In this document: piece by piece, positions 1-7,541 of the stretch
Position numbering within the stretch: the stretch's first letter is position 1
Layout: the number at the start of each line of letters is the position of its first letter
From: a virus
Direction: 5' to 3' (one strand)
DNA: 64,000 bases
Virus record (IMG/VR): IMGVR_UViG_3300021963_005690
Coordinates: 1-64,000 of that record
Notes under the pieces: model-generated
What the model was told of the DNA's origin: nothing
Databases searched by the model: none
What the model saw: only the letters and a program-made list of their open reading frames with translations
Program-made: the position numbers and the translations under genes

Positions 1-99
1 ACCGATAGTCCTAAATGGATGTATTACATGGATGGAATTGTTTTTGCAGTTAATTTTGCAATTGTTTTTAAATACTTAACCGATATGATTGGAATATAA
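1..99 (+). CDS. 3' end of an unidentified gene (partial)
   Basis: An open frame runs from the window edge to a TAA at 97-99, giving the last 32 residues of a protein with a hydrophobic, aromatic-rich end. The stop overlaps the ATG of the next gene by one base (TAATG), which is typical of co-translated phage genes. Too little is present to identify it. Confidence 0.6.
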   Translation, partial: TDSPKWMYYMDGIVFAVNFAIVFKYLTDMIGI

Positions 100-329
100 T
101 GTTTATCACATTAACAAACGCAAATGATGCACACAAGGGAAATAAAATTTCAATCAATATTGATTTGATTGCAACAGTATTCAATACACCTAATCTTGCT
201 AAAAAAGAAGATGGTATAATTGAAAATATTACATATGTTTTTTGCCCTCCTCATGGTACATGGGAAGTACAGGAATCATTAGATGAAGTAGTAGCAGAAT
301 TAAACAACTTTAGATGGAATAAAAAATGA
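99..329 (+). CDS. small protein, weakly FlbD-like
   Basis: A 76-residue protein. The first half contains ISINIDLIATV and the second half WEVQESLDEVVAEL. This is the pattern of very small FlbD-like beta-rich proteins (a strand reading N-x-D-L-I followed by an ESxDEV helix). The resemblance is by eye and no function is claimed. It starts one base inside the preceding stop and its own stop overlaps the next ATG (ATGA), so the first genes of the window form one translationally coupled run. Confidence 0.6.
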   Translation: MFITLTNANDAHKGNKISINIDLIATVFNTPNLAKKEDGIIENITYVFCPPHGTWEVQESLDEVVAELNNFRWNKK

Positions 330-607
330 ACGAAGATACTAGAGAAATACTTTTAATCTTACAAGAAGAATGTGCCGAAGTTACACAAGCTGTAAGTAAG
401 TGTTTTAGATTCGGACCAGATCAAATGAAACCAAATAAGCCAATGACTAATATCCAAATGCTTGAAGAAGAATTAGGAGACCTGTTAGCTATGATTGAAT
501 TGATTACAGATAACAATGTGGGTATTACTACAATGGGATTAGAGCAGGCCAAAAAGAATAAATTTAAGAAATTAAAGAAATGGTCTAACTTAACTATCAA
601 TAAATAA
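326..607 (+). CDS. MazG-like nucleotide pyrophosphohydrolase
   Basis: A 93-residue all-alpha protein with the two acidic motifs of the MazG/dUTPase-like superfamily: EECAE at residues 14-18 and EEELGD at 47-52, which together bind Mg2+ and the triphosphate. Family members hydrolyse (d)NTPs to NMP and PPi, and in phages may clean nucleotide pools or lower ppGpp. The length fits a single-domain MazG-like protein. The dCMP deaminase a few genes downstream supports a nucleotide-pool role. Substrate cannot be told from sequence. Confidence 0.8.
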   Translation: MNEDTREILLILQEECAEVTQAVSKCFRFGPDQMKPNKPMTNIQMLEEELGDLLAMIELITDNNVGITTMGLEQAKKNKFKKLKKWSNLTINK

Positions 608-611
608 TAAT

Positions 612-941
612 ATGACATTGCTAGATATTATTCTTATATTGGCTCTAGGTTGGGTTATGGGTGAGTTTTATACTATCTATAAGTTACGTAAAAACCTTCG
701 TTCAGTAATTATTATTCAGGAAGAAGTATCAAGACCCAATGTTTTTAAATTAGAAACAGAAGAGGTAGACAATACTATATTGTTATATGACCGAGATACA
801 AACGATTTTATTTGTCAAGGTACTTCATTAGAGCAACTAGCACAACTAAGTAGAGAATACAAGAAAATTGAATATGCTACAGTAAAGCACGGAGATTATT
901 TTGTTGCATTTATTGAAGGCAAGGTAACGGAAAAAGTATGA
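612..941 (+). CDS. small membrane-anchored protein, unknown
   Basis: A 109-residue protein with one N-terminal membrane segment (about residues 3-20) followed by basic residues and a soluble domain of about 85 residues. This predicts a type II-like inner membrane anchor with the body in the cytoplasm. No family recognised. The stop overlaps the next start (ATGA at 938-941). Confidence 0.6.
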   Translation: MTLLDIILILALGWVMGEFYTIYKLRKNLRSVIIIQEEVSRPNVFKLETEEVDNTILLYDRDTNDFICQGTSLEQLAQLSREYKKIEYATVKHGDYFVAFIEGKVTEKV

Positions 942-1474
942 AAGTAAATATTGGCAAGTACCCTAACAAAGGGACTCGCAGAAAAATCAATGTACAAATT
1001 GATAGATTTGATACTTGGAGTTTAGACCACACTCTAGCTATTATTATCTATCCAGCATTGATACAACTAAAACAAACTAAACAAGGTATCCCTAATGACT
1101 TTGTAGACGTTGGTGGCGAAGAATATAGTAGTCAACAAAGTTTTGATTTCTATGTTGAATCACACGATGCGGCATGGGAAGAAGGTGCTAAACGCTGGGA
1201 TGAAACATTAGATAAAATGATTTGGGCCTTTCAACAAATTGCATTTGAAGATTATGGGGACAAATATCATCATGGTGATAGTGCGTATGATTGGATTAAA
1301 AGTGATAAATCATATACTAATCCTGTAACAGGTAAAATGGAAGATACATGGCAAATGGTTGATAAAGATCCTGACGCACATTGGTATGATGCTGAAGGGC
1401 ATAAACTACATGAAGAACGTATCCAAGAAGGTTTGGATTTGTTTGGTAAATATTTTAGAGCTTTGTGGGATTAA
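938..1474 (+). CDS. conserved phage protein of unknown function
   Basis: A 178-residue soluble protein rich in Trp, Tyr and acidic residues, with a WDETLDKMIWAFQ stretch in the middle and an ERIQEGLDLFGKYFRALW tail. I associate these features with a hypothetical family common in T4-like and other phages, but know no activity for it. It sits in the early-type plus-strand gene run before the dCMP deaminase. Confidence 0.7.
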   Translation: MKVNIGKYPNKGTRRKINVQIDRFDTWSLDHTLAIIIYPALIQLKQTKQGIPNDFVDVGGEEYSSQQSFDFYVESHDAAWEEGAKRWDETLDKMIWAFQQIAFEDYGDKYHHGDSAYDWIKSDKSYTNPVTGKMEDTWQMVDKDPDAHWYDAEGHKLHEERIQEGLDLFGKYFRALWD

Positions 1475-1477
1475 TTA

Positions 1478-1717
1478 ATGTTTGATAAAATGGCGCAACA
1501 ACTAGACTTACAAACTCTAGGTAAAGGTAAAAAAGATTTTAAAATTAGTAAACAAGAGTTTGAAAGTTTTTGCAAAGGGTTTCTGTTTGAAGAACTCAAA
1601 GGTGATACTAGAATAGGTGAAGCCTTTTGTAAAAAGTATGATGAACCAAATTACGTACTAAGTATATTACCCGACCCTAGTGCAAAAGCACATATTAAAA
1701 AATTCTACGTTAAATGA
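1478..1717 (+). CDS. small hypothetical protein
   Basis: A 79-residue, Lys- and Phe-rich soluble protein with no membrane segment and no recognised motif. It starts 4 bases after the preceding stop and its stop overlaps the dCMP deaminase start by 4 bases, so it is probably translated with that enzyme. The short distances support it being real. Confidence 0.6.
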   Translation: MFDKMAQQLDLQTLGKGKKDFKISKQEFESFCKGFLFEELKGDTRIGEAFCKKYDEPNYVLSILPDPSAKAHIKKFYVK

Positions 1718-2214
1718 AACAAAAATTTATAGACTATTACATGGATATTGCTGACCTAACTAGTAAGCTAAGTTCAGCTATCAGACTAAATGTTGGCGCA
1801 GTTATCGTTAAAGGTAATAAGATTCTAGGTACAGGATACAACGGAATGCCAACTGGATGGACTAATGAATGTGAATATAAAGAATACATGCCCGGTGATA
1901 CTTGGGATGGAAATTTATATCCATTTGAAGAATATGATAGTACTGTAGAAAGTAATCGTAGATATCGTTTAGTTACTAAGGATGAGGTATTACATGCGGA
2001 AATGAATTGTTTGATGAAAGTGGCAACAAGTACTGAATCTAGTGAAGATGCTACATTGTTTATTACACATGCACCCTGCATACACTGTGCAAAAGCTATA
2101 TATCAATCTGGTATCAAAAATGTCTTTTATAGAGAATCATATAGAGATACAAAAGGATTAGAATTTTTAGAACAAGGCGGAGTAAGTGTCACCCGATACC
2201 CAATACAAAACTGA
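1714..2214 (+). CDS. deoxycytidylate (dCMP) deaminase
   Basis: A 166-residue zinc deaminase converting dCMP to dUMP, the step before thymidylate synthesis. The zinc and catalytic residues are visible as HAE (residues 94-96) and PCIHC (121-125), and the substrate-binding GYNGMPTGW segment lies at 41-49. Length and motif order match the phage T4 Cd type. It belongs with the MazG-like enzyme upstream and the nrdA/nrdB genes at 53-58 kb as deoxynucleotide supply. Confidence 0.92.
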   Translation: MKQKFIDYYMDIADLTSKLSSAIRLNVGAVIVKGNKILGTGYNGMPTGWTNECEYKEYMPGDTWDGNLYPFEEYDSTVESNRRYRLVTKDEVLHAEMNCLMKVATSTESSEDATLFITHAPCIHCAKAIYQSGIKNVFYRESYRDTKGLEFLEQGGVSVTRYPIQN

Positions 2215-2215
2215 A

Positions 2216-2389
2216 ATGTCAATCGGCTACGGTCAATTAAAATCAATCATTGAATGGTGTCAAAGAAACTGTGCCAATGATTGGGGATATAATTGTCTAG
2301 AATTTGCAGGCGGAAGTGATGGTGGATTATATAATTTCTATTTTGAAACAGAATCCGATTACATAAACTTTATACTTTGGAAAAAATGA
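2216..2389 (+). CDS. small conserved phage protein, unknown
   Basis: A 57-residue protein starting one base after the TGA of the deaminase. I chose ATG 2216 rather than the in-frame start at 2186, which would lie inside the deaminase gene. It has an IIEWCQRNCANDWGY segment and an aromatic ETESDYINFILWK tail, resembling a small phage family of unknown role. The stop overlaps the next start (ATGA). Confidence 0.6.
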   Translation: MSIGYGQLKSIIEWCQRNCANDWGYNCLEFAGGSDGGLYNFYFETESDYINFILWKK

Positions 2390-2655
2390 AATATTATACT
2401 TTTTACCGTGAAAACAACGACTTTACTGATATACTAACAGACACCAACATTAAAAAAGTGGTTGATATGAAAATATCTTGGTATAGACATTTAATGATTG
2501 GAATGCAAAAAACTACGAATAGCGGTACATTCAGCTATATTACCTTGAAGTACGGTGATGAAATGATACCTAGTCTTACTAAAGATTATAGTCCGGTACC
2601 TGGTGTTGACTATGTACCTAAGAAAGATATCACAAAGTACGGACCTAAAAATTAA
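2386..2655 (+). CDS. small hypothetical protein
   Basis: An 89-residue protein. The first possible start in frame is a TTG at 2377, but ATG 2386 overlaps the upstream TGA in the ATGA pattern used throughout this phage, so I prefer it. Soluble, mixed composition, no recognised family. It ends convergently with the carboxypeptidase gene, the two stop codons overlapping at 2652-2655. Confidence 0.6.
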   Translation: MKYYTFYRENNDFTDILTDTNIKKVVDMKISWYRHLMIGMQKTTNSGTFSYITLKYGDEMIPSLTKDYSPVPGVDYVPKKDITKYGPKN

Positions 2656-3383
2656 TAAAGCATAGATAGCATCTTTGCTTCTGGGATACGAGTTTTAGTA
2701 TTCTTTGAACCCAACAGGACTACGGTCCTGATTCCATTTGCGGTATCTATCATCATAACAATACATCCACCTGATTTAGTAATCCATCCTGTTTTGCTTA
2801 CTAGAAATGAATTATTTGGTCCTACTAGCGTGTTAGTATTTCTAAATTCTGCTATTTTCTTTTTATTAATTGTCCATCGTACCGCGTCCATATTACTTGC
2901 TTCTACTATTAGTGGATATTTACTAGCCGCAAATACTAGTTTAATTAAATCTTGTGCGGTGCTAACATTTGTAGATAGTAATCCAGTAGGATCAGTAAAA
3001 GCACTGTTATTCATTTGTAATGATATTGCTTTAGCATTCATTGCATTAATACAATTATTATATCCTCCCGGATAGTACTCACATAACAATTTGGCTGCAT
3101 TGTTATCTGATTTAACGATTGCCAAATCAATTAATGTTTCTCTTGTTAGTTGTTTGTTGTACAGTTTTTTTGGAATTATTTCTGTTAATGATTGACCACT
3201 ATCTAGTATTACCATAGCAGTCATTAATTTAGTGATACTAGCTATGCTACGTATTTCATGCATATTAGAAGCTTCAAATATTCTTCCACTATGATCTGCT
3301 ACTATCCAAGCTTGTGCCGTTAACGGTGAAGCGTGTACTGAAGAAACTATTAATGTTAGTATTGTTATTAGTTTTTTAATCAT
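2652..3383 (-). CDS. exported D-Ala-D-Ala carboxypeptidase/endopeptidase (S11)
   Basis: A 243-residue penicillin-binding-protein-like enzyme. A signal peptide (about residues 1-18) is followed by the three active-site motifs of the serine peptidase S11 family: SITK at 49-52, SDN at 92-94 and KTG at 197-199. Host enzymes of this type trim the terminal D-Ala of peptidoglycan stems or cut cross-links in the periplasm. Compared with PBP5 it lacks the C-terminal domain and membrane anchor. It could remodel the wall during infection or help lysis or superinfection control. The downstream-coupled partner is a second exported protein. Confidence 0.88.
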   Translation of the reverse strand: MIKKLITILTLIVSSVHASPLTAQAWIVADHSGRIFEASNMHEIRSIASITKLMTAMVILDSGQSLTEIIPKKLYNKQLTRETLIDLAIVKSDNNAAKLLCEYYPGGYNNCINAMNAKAISLQMNNSAFTDPTGLLSTNVSTAQDLIKLVFAASKYPLIVEASNMDAVRWTINKKKIAEFRNTNTLVGPNNSFLVSKTGWITKSGGCIVMMIDTANGIRTVVLLGSKNTKTRIPEAKMLSMLY

Positions 3384-3697
3384 ATTGATGTTCCCATCTT
3401 GTAATTAATTATTTTAATATCAGTTCCCATACCAACAATACAACTACTATCTTGTTTAGTAGCAACAATTGTCCAATTCTTTTCTATAGGGTGCATCCAA
3501 ACACTAAGTGTTGATTTAGCTTCATCAGATACCTTGCCTGTTAGTAGTGGCATTTCTTTATATTTCTCCCTAAGACTTTTAAAGAGTTCCGTTGTATTAT
3601 AACAGGGGAATTCTGTTTCTATAGTTTCTGTTAATTCTTGTGAGTGGGATATATTTGATAATAATATCAATCCAATGGTAAGGTAAATTGCTTTCAC
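3380..3697 (-). CDS. small exported protein, unknown
   Basis: A 105-residue protein with a clear signal peptide (about residues 1-19, ending near SHS-Q) and two cysteines in the mature part that could form a disulphide. It is the first gene of a two-gene unit with the S11 peptidase (ATGA overlap at 3380-3383) and has a good ribosome site (AGGAGAACC) before the ATG. No family recognised; the context suggests a periplasmic role. Confidence 0.65.
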   Translation of the reverse strand: MKAIYLTIGLILLSNISHSQELTETIETEFPCYNTTELFKSLREKYKEMPLLTGKVSDEAKSTLSVWMHPIEKNWTIVATKQDSSCIVGMGTDIKIINYKMGTSI

Positions 3698-3788
3698 ATG
3701 GTTCTCCTATTTTAACTATTATATAATAATAGCGGTATATATTATGCTAATCAAATTTTACCGTAAGTTGATTAAATGTCTTAGAAAG

Positions 3789-3962
3789 TTATTTATTATT
3801 TTTTACAAACCAATAATGTTTCTGTAATTCTCTAAGAACTTCACTTTCTGGTTGTTTAAATTGTCTTGCTGCCATTTCAACAAAATCTAACCAACGAAAA
3901 CCATAATTATCATTTCCCTGGCACCATTGTTGGTACATTAATTGTAGTTCTCTACTAGTCAT
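3789..3962 (-). CDS. small hypothetical protein (57 aa)
   Basis: A 57-residue open frame beginning MTSRELQLMYQQW, with a WLDFVEMAARQF helix and aromatic-rich end. It starts on the ATGA shared with the upstream small gene, which supports real translation. Composition (many Gln, Trp, charged residues) is protein-like. No function recognised. Confidence 0.5.
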   Translation of the reverse strand: MTSRELQLMYQQWCQGNDNYGFRWLDFVEMAARQFKQPESEVLRELQKHYWFVKNNK

Positions 3963-4114
3963 TTCTTCTTTTTTTCTTGTTCTGCTAACTTAGCTTTTAC
4001 ACCAGTAACTTCAAGTTTTGTCTCTTTTAATATCTTTTCTGATATAGGACTTGAATGATGTGCATGTAATTTTGGGGGTGTTTTGGGTCTGGGTTTATGC
4101 TTGAACCAACTCAT
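3959..4114 (-). CDS. small basic protein (51 aa)
   Basis: A 51-residue frame starting MSWFKHKPRPKTPPK and ending in a poly-lysine tail; strongly basic, His- and Pro-rich N-terminus, helical C-terminus. GGAGAAG lies shortly upstream of its ATG. The stop TGA overlaps the next ATG. Possibly nucleic-acid binding by charge, but nothing more can be said. Confidence 0.5.
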   Translation of the reverse strand: MSWFKHKPRPKTPPKLHAHHSSPISEKILKETKLEVTGVKAKLAEQEKKKK

Positions 4115-4135
4115 CGGCTTCTCCTTCTGATTGGG

Positions 4136-4143
4136 TATAAATA
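4136..4143 (+). promoter_or_regulatory. T4-type late promoter
   Basis: A perfect TATAAATA, the T4 late-promoter consensus, 57 bases before the ATG at 4201. The leader carries an AAAAGGAAA ribosome site. Confidence 0.75.
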
Positions 4144-4200
4144 TATATTTAATTGATTAAATTCAATAAAATAGCATGAGTCATACTAAAAGGAAATAAC

Positions 4201-4737
4201 ATGGCAGAAGTAAAAACATTATCACGTAGTGAACGTGAAGCACAGATTAAAGATAGAGCCGGTTGGGTAATTACTGTTATTGCATTATTATTAGCAATTA
4301 CAACCTATATGTCTAGCGGATTCAGTGGCAAAATATTATCTAACACAATCAAAGCAAACGATACTTGGAACTTTTACCAAGCTAAATCTATCAAACAAAG
4401 TATTGCTGAAGGACAATTAGAAGCTACTACCGATCTAAAACGCAGAGAAGAATTACAAGCTAAGATTGCACGTTATGAATCTGAACCTGACAAAGGTGAG
4501 GGTAAAAAAGAATTAATGGCTAAAGCATTAAAGATTGAAGCTGAACGTGATGAAGCCAAAAAACATACACCATGGTTAACCTTTGCCGCAATGGCATTTC
4601 AGTTAGCAATTGTGTTATTATCTGCTAGTATTTTAGCTGTAGATAAGCGTATGTTTTGGGGAAGTATTGGTGTCAGTATTTTTGGAACAATGCTATTAAC
4701 CCAAGGCATTTGGCTTGTTTTACCTTTTGTGATATAA
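4201..4737 (+). CDS. DUF4337-like membrane protein
   Basis: A 178-residue membrane protein with one segment near residues 22-40 and two near the C-terminus (about 124-146 and 153-176). Between them is a charged coiled-coil-like cytoplasmic stretch (RREELQAKIARYES and following). The NDTWNFYQAKSIKQ sequence just after the first segment is the signature I associate with DUF4337. Function unknown. It follows a late promoter and precedes the nucleotidase by 7 bases. Confidence 0.75.
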   Translation: MAEVKTLSRSEREAQIKDRAGWVITVIALLLAITTYMSSGFSGKILSNTIKANDTWNFYQAKSIKQSIAEGQLEATTDLKRREELQAKIARYESEPDKGEGKKELMAKALKIEAERDEAKKHTPWLTFAAMAFQLAIVLLSASILAVDKRMFWGSIGVSIFGTMLLTQGIWLVLPFVI

Positions 4738-4744
4738 TAAGTTA

Positions 4745-5302
4745 ATGAAAATTAAGGATTTAATGGAAAATACAACTAAAGGGATGCCTCATCTTTACCT
4801 AGATATGGATGGGGTTCAGGCTGACTTTTTTGGGGCTTGGGCACAACGTCACGGTCTTACTCACTATAAAGAAATAGCTCATCCCGAAAATGCCATTAAT
4901 GAATTAGCAAATAGTAGTTCAAAAGAAGTATACAACTTTTTCCATGATTTAAAACCACTACAAGGTGGAATGCAAATCATTCAATGGTTGCACCAAAATA
5001 AGATTCCATTCACTGTATTAAGTGCTCCCTTACGTGGTCCTTATGCTAGTTCTAGTATACAAGCTAAAAAAGATTGGTTAGATAAACATAATCCTGGTAC
5101 TAGCAATAATGCTATCTTTACGGCTGCAAAATACAAATATGCTAAAAAAGATAATGAACAGAATGTATTAGTAGATGATTTTGGTAAGTATTTAGATGCA
5201 TGGAGCAAAGCAGATGGAATTGCTGTGAAACATGAAGATAGTAATACACAACATACTATTAAAGAACTAGAAAAGATTTATGCACCCTATTTAACTAGAT
5301 AA
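4745..5302 (+). CDS. HAD-family 5'(3')-deoxyribonucleotidase-like
   Basis: A 185-residue HAD-fold phosphatase. Motif I, DMDGVQADF, is at 20-28 with the nucleophile and acid Asp20 and Asp22. Motif II is the Ser of LSAPLRG, and a late VDDFGKYLDAW supplies the metal-binding acids. This arrangement fits nucleotidases that dephosphorylate (deoxy)nucleoside monophosphates. The N-terminal MKIKDLMENTTKG precedes the domain and resembles a short leader also seen on the SOD-like and 23977 proteins (see findings). Confidence 0.75.
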   Translation: MKIKDLMENTTKGMPHLYLDMDGVQADFFGAWAQRHGLTHYKEIAHPENAINELANSSSKEVYNFFHDLKPLQGGMQIIQWLHQNKIPFTVLSAPLRGPYASSSIQAKKDWLDKHNPGTSNNAIFTAAKYKYAKKDNEQNVLVDDFGKYLDAWSKADGIAVKHEDSNTQHTIKELEKIYAPYLTR

Positions 5303-5309
5303 GTATAGT

Positions 5310-5495
5310 ATGTCTAAACCAGGTCAAGATCAAACCCGTTATGAAGTAATTACCCAAGAAGATGAAGTCACGGGTGATTTATTATTACCTATCCCTCCGC
5401 AATTACTAGCACAATTAGGATGGAGTGAAGGTGATGAGATTGAATTTGCTATTGATGAACAGGGCAAATATATTTTAAAACGTTCACATAAATGA
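5310..5495 (+). CDS. AbrB/MazE-like DNA-binding protein
   Basis: A 61-residue protein whose second half, LPIPPQLLAQLGWSEGDEIEFAIDEQGKYIL, has the SpoVT-AbrB swapped-hairpin pattern: a short helix, L-G-W-x-E-G-D turn and two strands. Such domains bind DNA as dimers, either as transition regulators or as antitoxins. No toxin gene is adjacent. Its stop overlaps the next ATG (ATGA at 5492), so the two are coupled. Confidence 0.65.
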   Translation: MSKPGQDQTRYEVITQEDEVTGDLLLPIPPQLLAQLGWSEGDEIEFAIDEQGKYILKRSHK

Positions 5496-5884
5496 GTTAT
5501 CCAACTTACAATAACACTATGATAGGTGATTCATTTAATACAGTTACTGGTCCACCGGTTACTATTACTACATCTAATAATACTTCAAGTGGAAGTTTAT
5601 ATTGGGGAATAAATGGTACATCAAACACTATTATAGCAGAACCTAGCCTTAAAGGCAATTCACTTAGTGTTAAAGGTGATGCTAACTTTGAAGGTGAAGT
5701 AACTATCAAGGGCAAAAGCCTATCTGATATGTTTGAAAAAATTGAAGAAAGATTAGCGATTCTTCACCCAAATCCTGAACTAGAAGATAGATGGAATGAA
5801 CTAAAAGAACTGGCTAAACGCTATAAAGAACTAGAGCAAGAACTCATAGAAAAAGAGAAGGTTTGGGCAATCTTAAAGAAGTAA
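5492..5884 (+). CDS. conserved phage protein with C-terminal coiled coil
   Basis: A 130-residue protein. Residues 1-55 are Ser/Thr/Asn-rich and fibre-like, 56-75 read GDANFEGEVTIKGKSLSD, and 78-128 are a long charged coiled coil. I have seen this C-terminal arrangement in phage hypotheticals, and a small structural or chaperone role is possible, but the function is unknown. A sigma70-type promoter for the next gene starts 3 bases after its stop. Confidence 0.65.
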   Translation: MSYPTYNNTMIGDSFNTVTGPPVTITTSNNTSSGSLYWGINGTSNTIIAEPSLKGNSLSVKGDANFEGEVTIKGKSLSDMFEKIEERLAILHPNPELEDRWNELKELAKRYKELEQELIEKEKVWAILKK

Positions 5885-5887
5885 GAT

Positions 5888-5916
5888 TTGACAAATAATC
5901 CATATTTTGCTATAAT
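5888..5916 (+). promoter_or_regulatory. sigma70-type early promoter
   Basis: TTGACA (5888-5893) and TATAAT (5911-5916) separated by exactly 17 bases, the best possible match to the host vegetative promoter. It drives the 5949/infA unit and is the only strong sigma70 promoter I see on the plus strand. Confidence 0.85.
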
Positions 5917-5948
5917 AGAAACTGTTTAATAACTATGACACATACATC

Positions 5949-6344
5949 ATGACCATGCACTTAGCACATCCCGCACTAACTATGGGCGGTAAACGCAAAG
6001 GTAAAGTTAAGTTTCGCAATAGCGCAGAGGCACAAAAAGCCCGTCAGCTTGATGCCGACTGGAAAGAACTACAGAAAAAATGGGAAGTTGATGCCGATGA
6101 CAAAAAGCGCAAACGGGCGTTAGCGGCTGAACCATTATCATATACGTTATCCGCACCTGTAGGTCGTGAAACTGTACGAATTGGTAGTTTAGATACAGGT
6201 CACAAGGGTGCGGTTCGTACTAAAGATATTCCAAAATACACTGGTACTAAGATTCTTGGTATCGGAACAATGCATAAGTCTAATGCTGTTCCCGTCTTTA
6301 GTGATGAGGAAGCAAAGGCTATCAGTACTATGCGTAGAAATTAA
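5949..6344 (+). CDS. conserved phage protein, unknown
   Basis: A 131-residue, Lys/Arg-rich protein with a charged helical N-terminal half and a C-terminal [18 protein letters not shown]-like segment, which I associate with a widespread phage hypothetical family. It is the first gene after a strong sigma70 promoter, so it is expected early, and it is cotranscribed with infA, 22 bases downstream. Confidence 0.65.
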   Translation: MTMHLAHPALTMGGKRKGKVKFRNSAEAQKARQLDADWKELQKKWEVDADDKKRKRALAAEPLSYTLSAPVGRETVRIGSLDTGHKGAVRTKDIPKYTGTKILGIGTMHKSNAVPVFSDEEAKAISTMRRN

Positions 6345-6366
6345 AAAGGAGCTTAAAGCAAAACAA

Positions 6367-6579
6367 ATGGCAAAAGAAGAAGGTTTAAGAATGGACGGAA
6401 CGGTAACTGATGTGTTACCTAACGCCATGTTTCGTGTCAAAATAAATGACACAAATGTAATGGGTTATATCTCTGGTAAAATGCGCCAGCATGATATTAA
6501 AGTTCTACTCGGGGATACAGTAGAATTAGAATTTAGTCCCTATGACTTAACTAAAGGCCGAATCGTGCGCCGACGTTAA
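6367..6579 (+). CDS. infA: translation initiation factor IF-1
   Basis: A 70-residue S1/OB-fold protein matching IF-1 over its whole length: [13 protein letters not shown], then [41 protein letters not shown] chose ATG 6367 because MAKEE is the family start; the open frame extends upstream through the preceding gene but that part has no IF-1 similarity. An AGGAG ends about 16 bases upstream, rather far. In bacteria IF-1 sits in the ribosomal A site and helps IF-2/IF-3 select initiator tRNA. Host-derived by its close match; the window also carries an initiator tRNA at 27677. Confidence 0.92.
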   Translation: MAKEEGLRMDGTVTDVLPNAMFRVKINDTNVMGYISGKMRQHDIKVLLGDTVELEFSPYDLTKGRIVRRR

Positions 6580-6600
6580 TCTCCCAATAGTCTTTCATAC

Positions 6601-6608
6601 GATAAATA
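6601..6608 (+). promoter_or_regulatory. T4-type late promoter variant
   Basis: GATAAATA ending 6 bases before the ATG at 6615, so transcripts would have almost no leader. Confidence 0.6.
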
Positions 6609-6614
6609 TATGTT

Positions 6615-7169
6615 ATGAGAGATATAATTCAATTACTTGAGGATAAAGCTAAACCTCAAGACATAGAAATAATACCACTAAACTTCACTGCGAGTGAGGT
6701 TAAACCTGTATTAAGCCAGGATACACTAGACCTACATTACGAAAAACTAGCCAAGGGCTATGCAGAACGTTATAATAAGGGTGAGGGCGACAAAGATTTC
6801 AATTATGCAGGTGCTTTCTTGCATAACACATTATTCCCTCAGTTCCGTGAAGTTAGAAATAATAATAAACCAAACGGGCCTATGTACGGATTTATCAATA
6901 AACATTTCAAAACATTTGACGATATGAAGTCAAAATTTGAAGAAGAAGCAATGAAGATACAGGGTTCTGGATGGATATATCTAGCATATGATGGTAGTAT
7001 AAAAACAATTAAAAACCATGAAGTAAGAAATGATATTCTACTATTGATTGATTGGTGGGAACATGCCTGGATACTTGATTATGGTGCAGACAAGAAAAAG
7101 TATTTAAAAGAACAATGGAAAATCATCAATTGGAATGTAATTAATACAAGATGGGGTAAGAGTTTATGA
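6615..7169 (+). CDS. Fe/Mn superoxide dismutase-like protein
   Basis: A 184-residue protein matching the Fe/Mn-SOD fold. The four metal ligands are all present: His41 ([12 protein letters not shown]), His70 ([13 protein letters not shown]), Asp146 and His150 ([12 protein letters not shown]). The family's GSGW (117-120) and the C-terminal [12 protein letters not shown] are also there. SODs convert superoxide to oxygen and peroxide. The spacing between the first two histidines is about 18 residues shorter than in E. coli SodB. A 30-residue N-terminal extension ([11 protein letters not shown]) is unusual for SOD and may be a targeting or virion leader. It is coupled by ATGA to the IscA-type gene. 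Confidence 0.82.
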   Translation: MRDIIQLLEDKAKPQDIEIIPLNFTASEVKPVLSQDTLDLHYEKLAKGYAERYNKGEGDKDFNYAGAFLHNTLFPQFREVRNNNKPNGPMYGFINKHFKTFDDMKSKFEEEAMKIQGSGWIYLAYDGSIKTIKNHEVRNDILLLIDWWEHAWILDYGADKKKYLKEQWKIINWNVINTRWGKSL

Positions 7170-7492
7170 TAGAAATAACAGAGAATGCTACTATAAAGAT
7201 AGCCGATATTTTAGCGGAAGAAAACAATCCTAAAGCTAAGATACGTGTATTTGTTCAAGGTGGCGGATGTAGTGGAATGCAGTATGGTTTTACCATAGAT
7301 GAAGAACAAAATGAGGATGATTTTGAGATACCTGCAGGATCATTAAGTTTGTTAGTTGATAGTATTTCAGCACAATATTTAACCAATGCAAGCATAGATT
7401 ATGTTGAAGATTTGAACGGTTCACAATTTAAAATCAATAATCCTAATGCGGCAACAACATGCGGATGCGGATCGAGTTTTAGTCCGTCCTGA
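7166..7492 (+). CDS. IscA/ErpA-type iron-sulfur carrier
   Basis: A 108-residue A-type carrier with the three cluster-binding cysteines in their usual places: Cys35 in [11 protein letters not shown] and Cys99/Cys101 in the terminal CGCGSSF. These proteins hand Fe-S clusters from IscU to client enzymes. The window also encodes IscU (46381), which supports a phage-run assembly route. Translation is coupled to the SOD-like gene. Confidence 0.93.
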   Translation: MIEITENATIKIADILAEENNPKAKIRVFVQGGGCSGMQYGFTIDEEQNEDDFEIPAGSLSLLVDSISAQYLTNASIDYVEDLNGSQFKINNPNAATTCGCGSSFSPS

Positions 7493-7515
7493 CAATATCA
7501 CATTTAGTCCTTATT

Positions 7516-7523
7516 GATAAATA
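7516..7523 (+). promoter_or_regulatory. T4-type late promoter variant
   Basis: GATAAATA followed by C, 18 bases before the first tail-fibre gene; the short leader includes AAGGA. Confidence 0.7.
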
Positions 7524-7541
7524 CATAATAAGGATTAAATT

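Noticed and set aside
2377-2385. TTG start for the 2386 gene
   Set aside because: The ATG nine bases downstream forms the ATGA overlap used throughout the genome, so the upstream TTG start is less likely.
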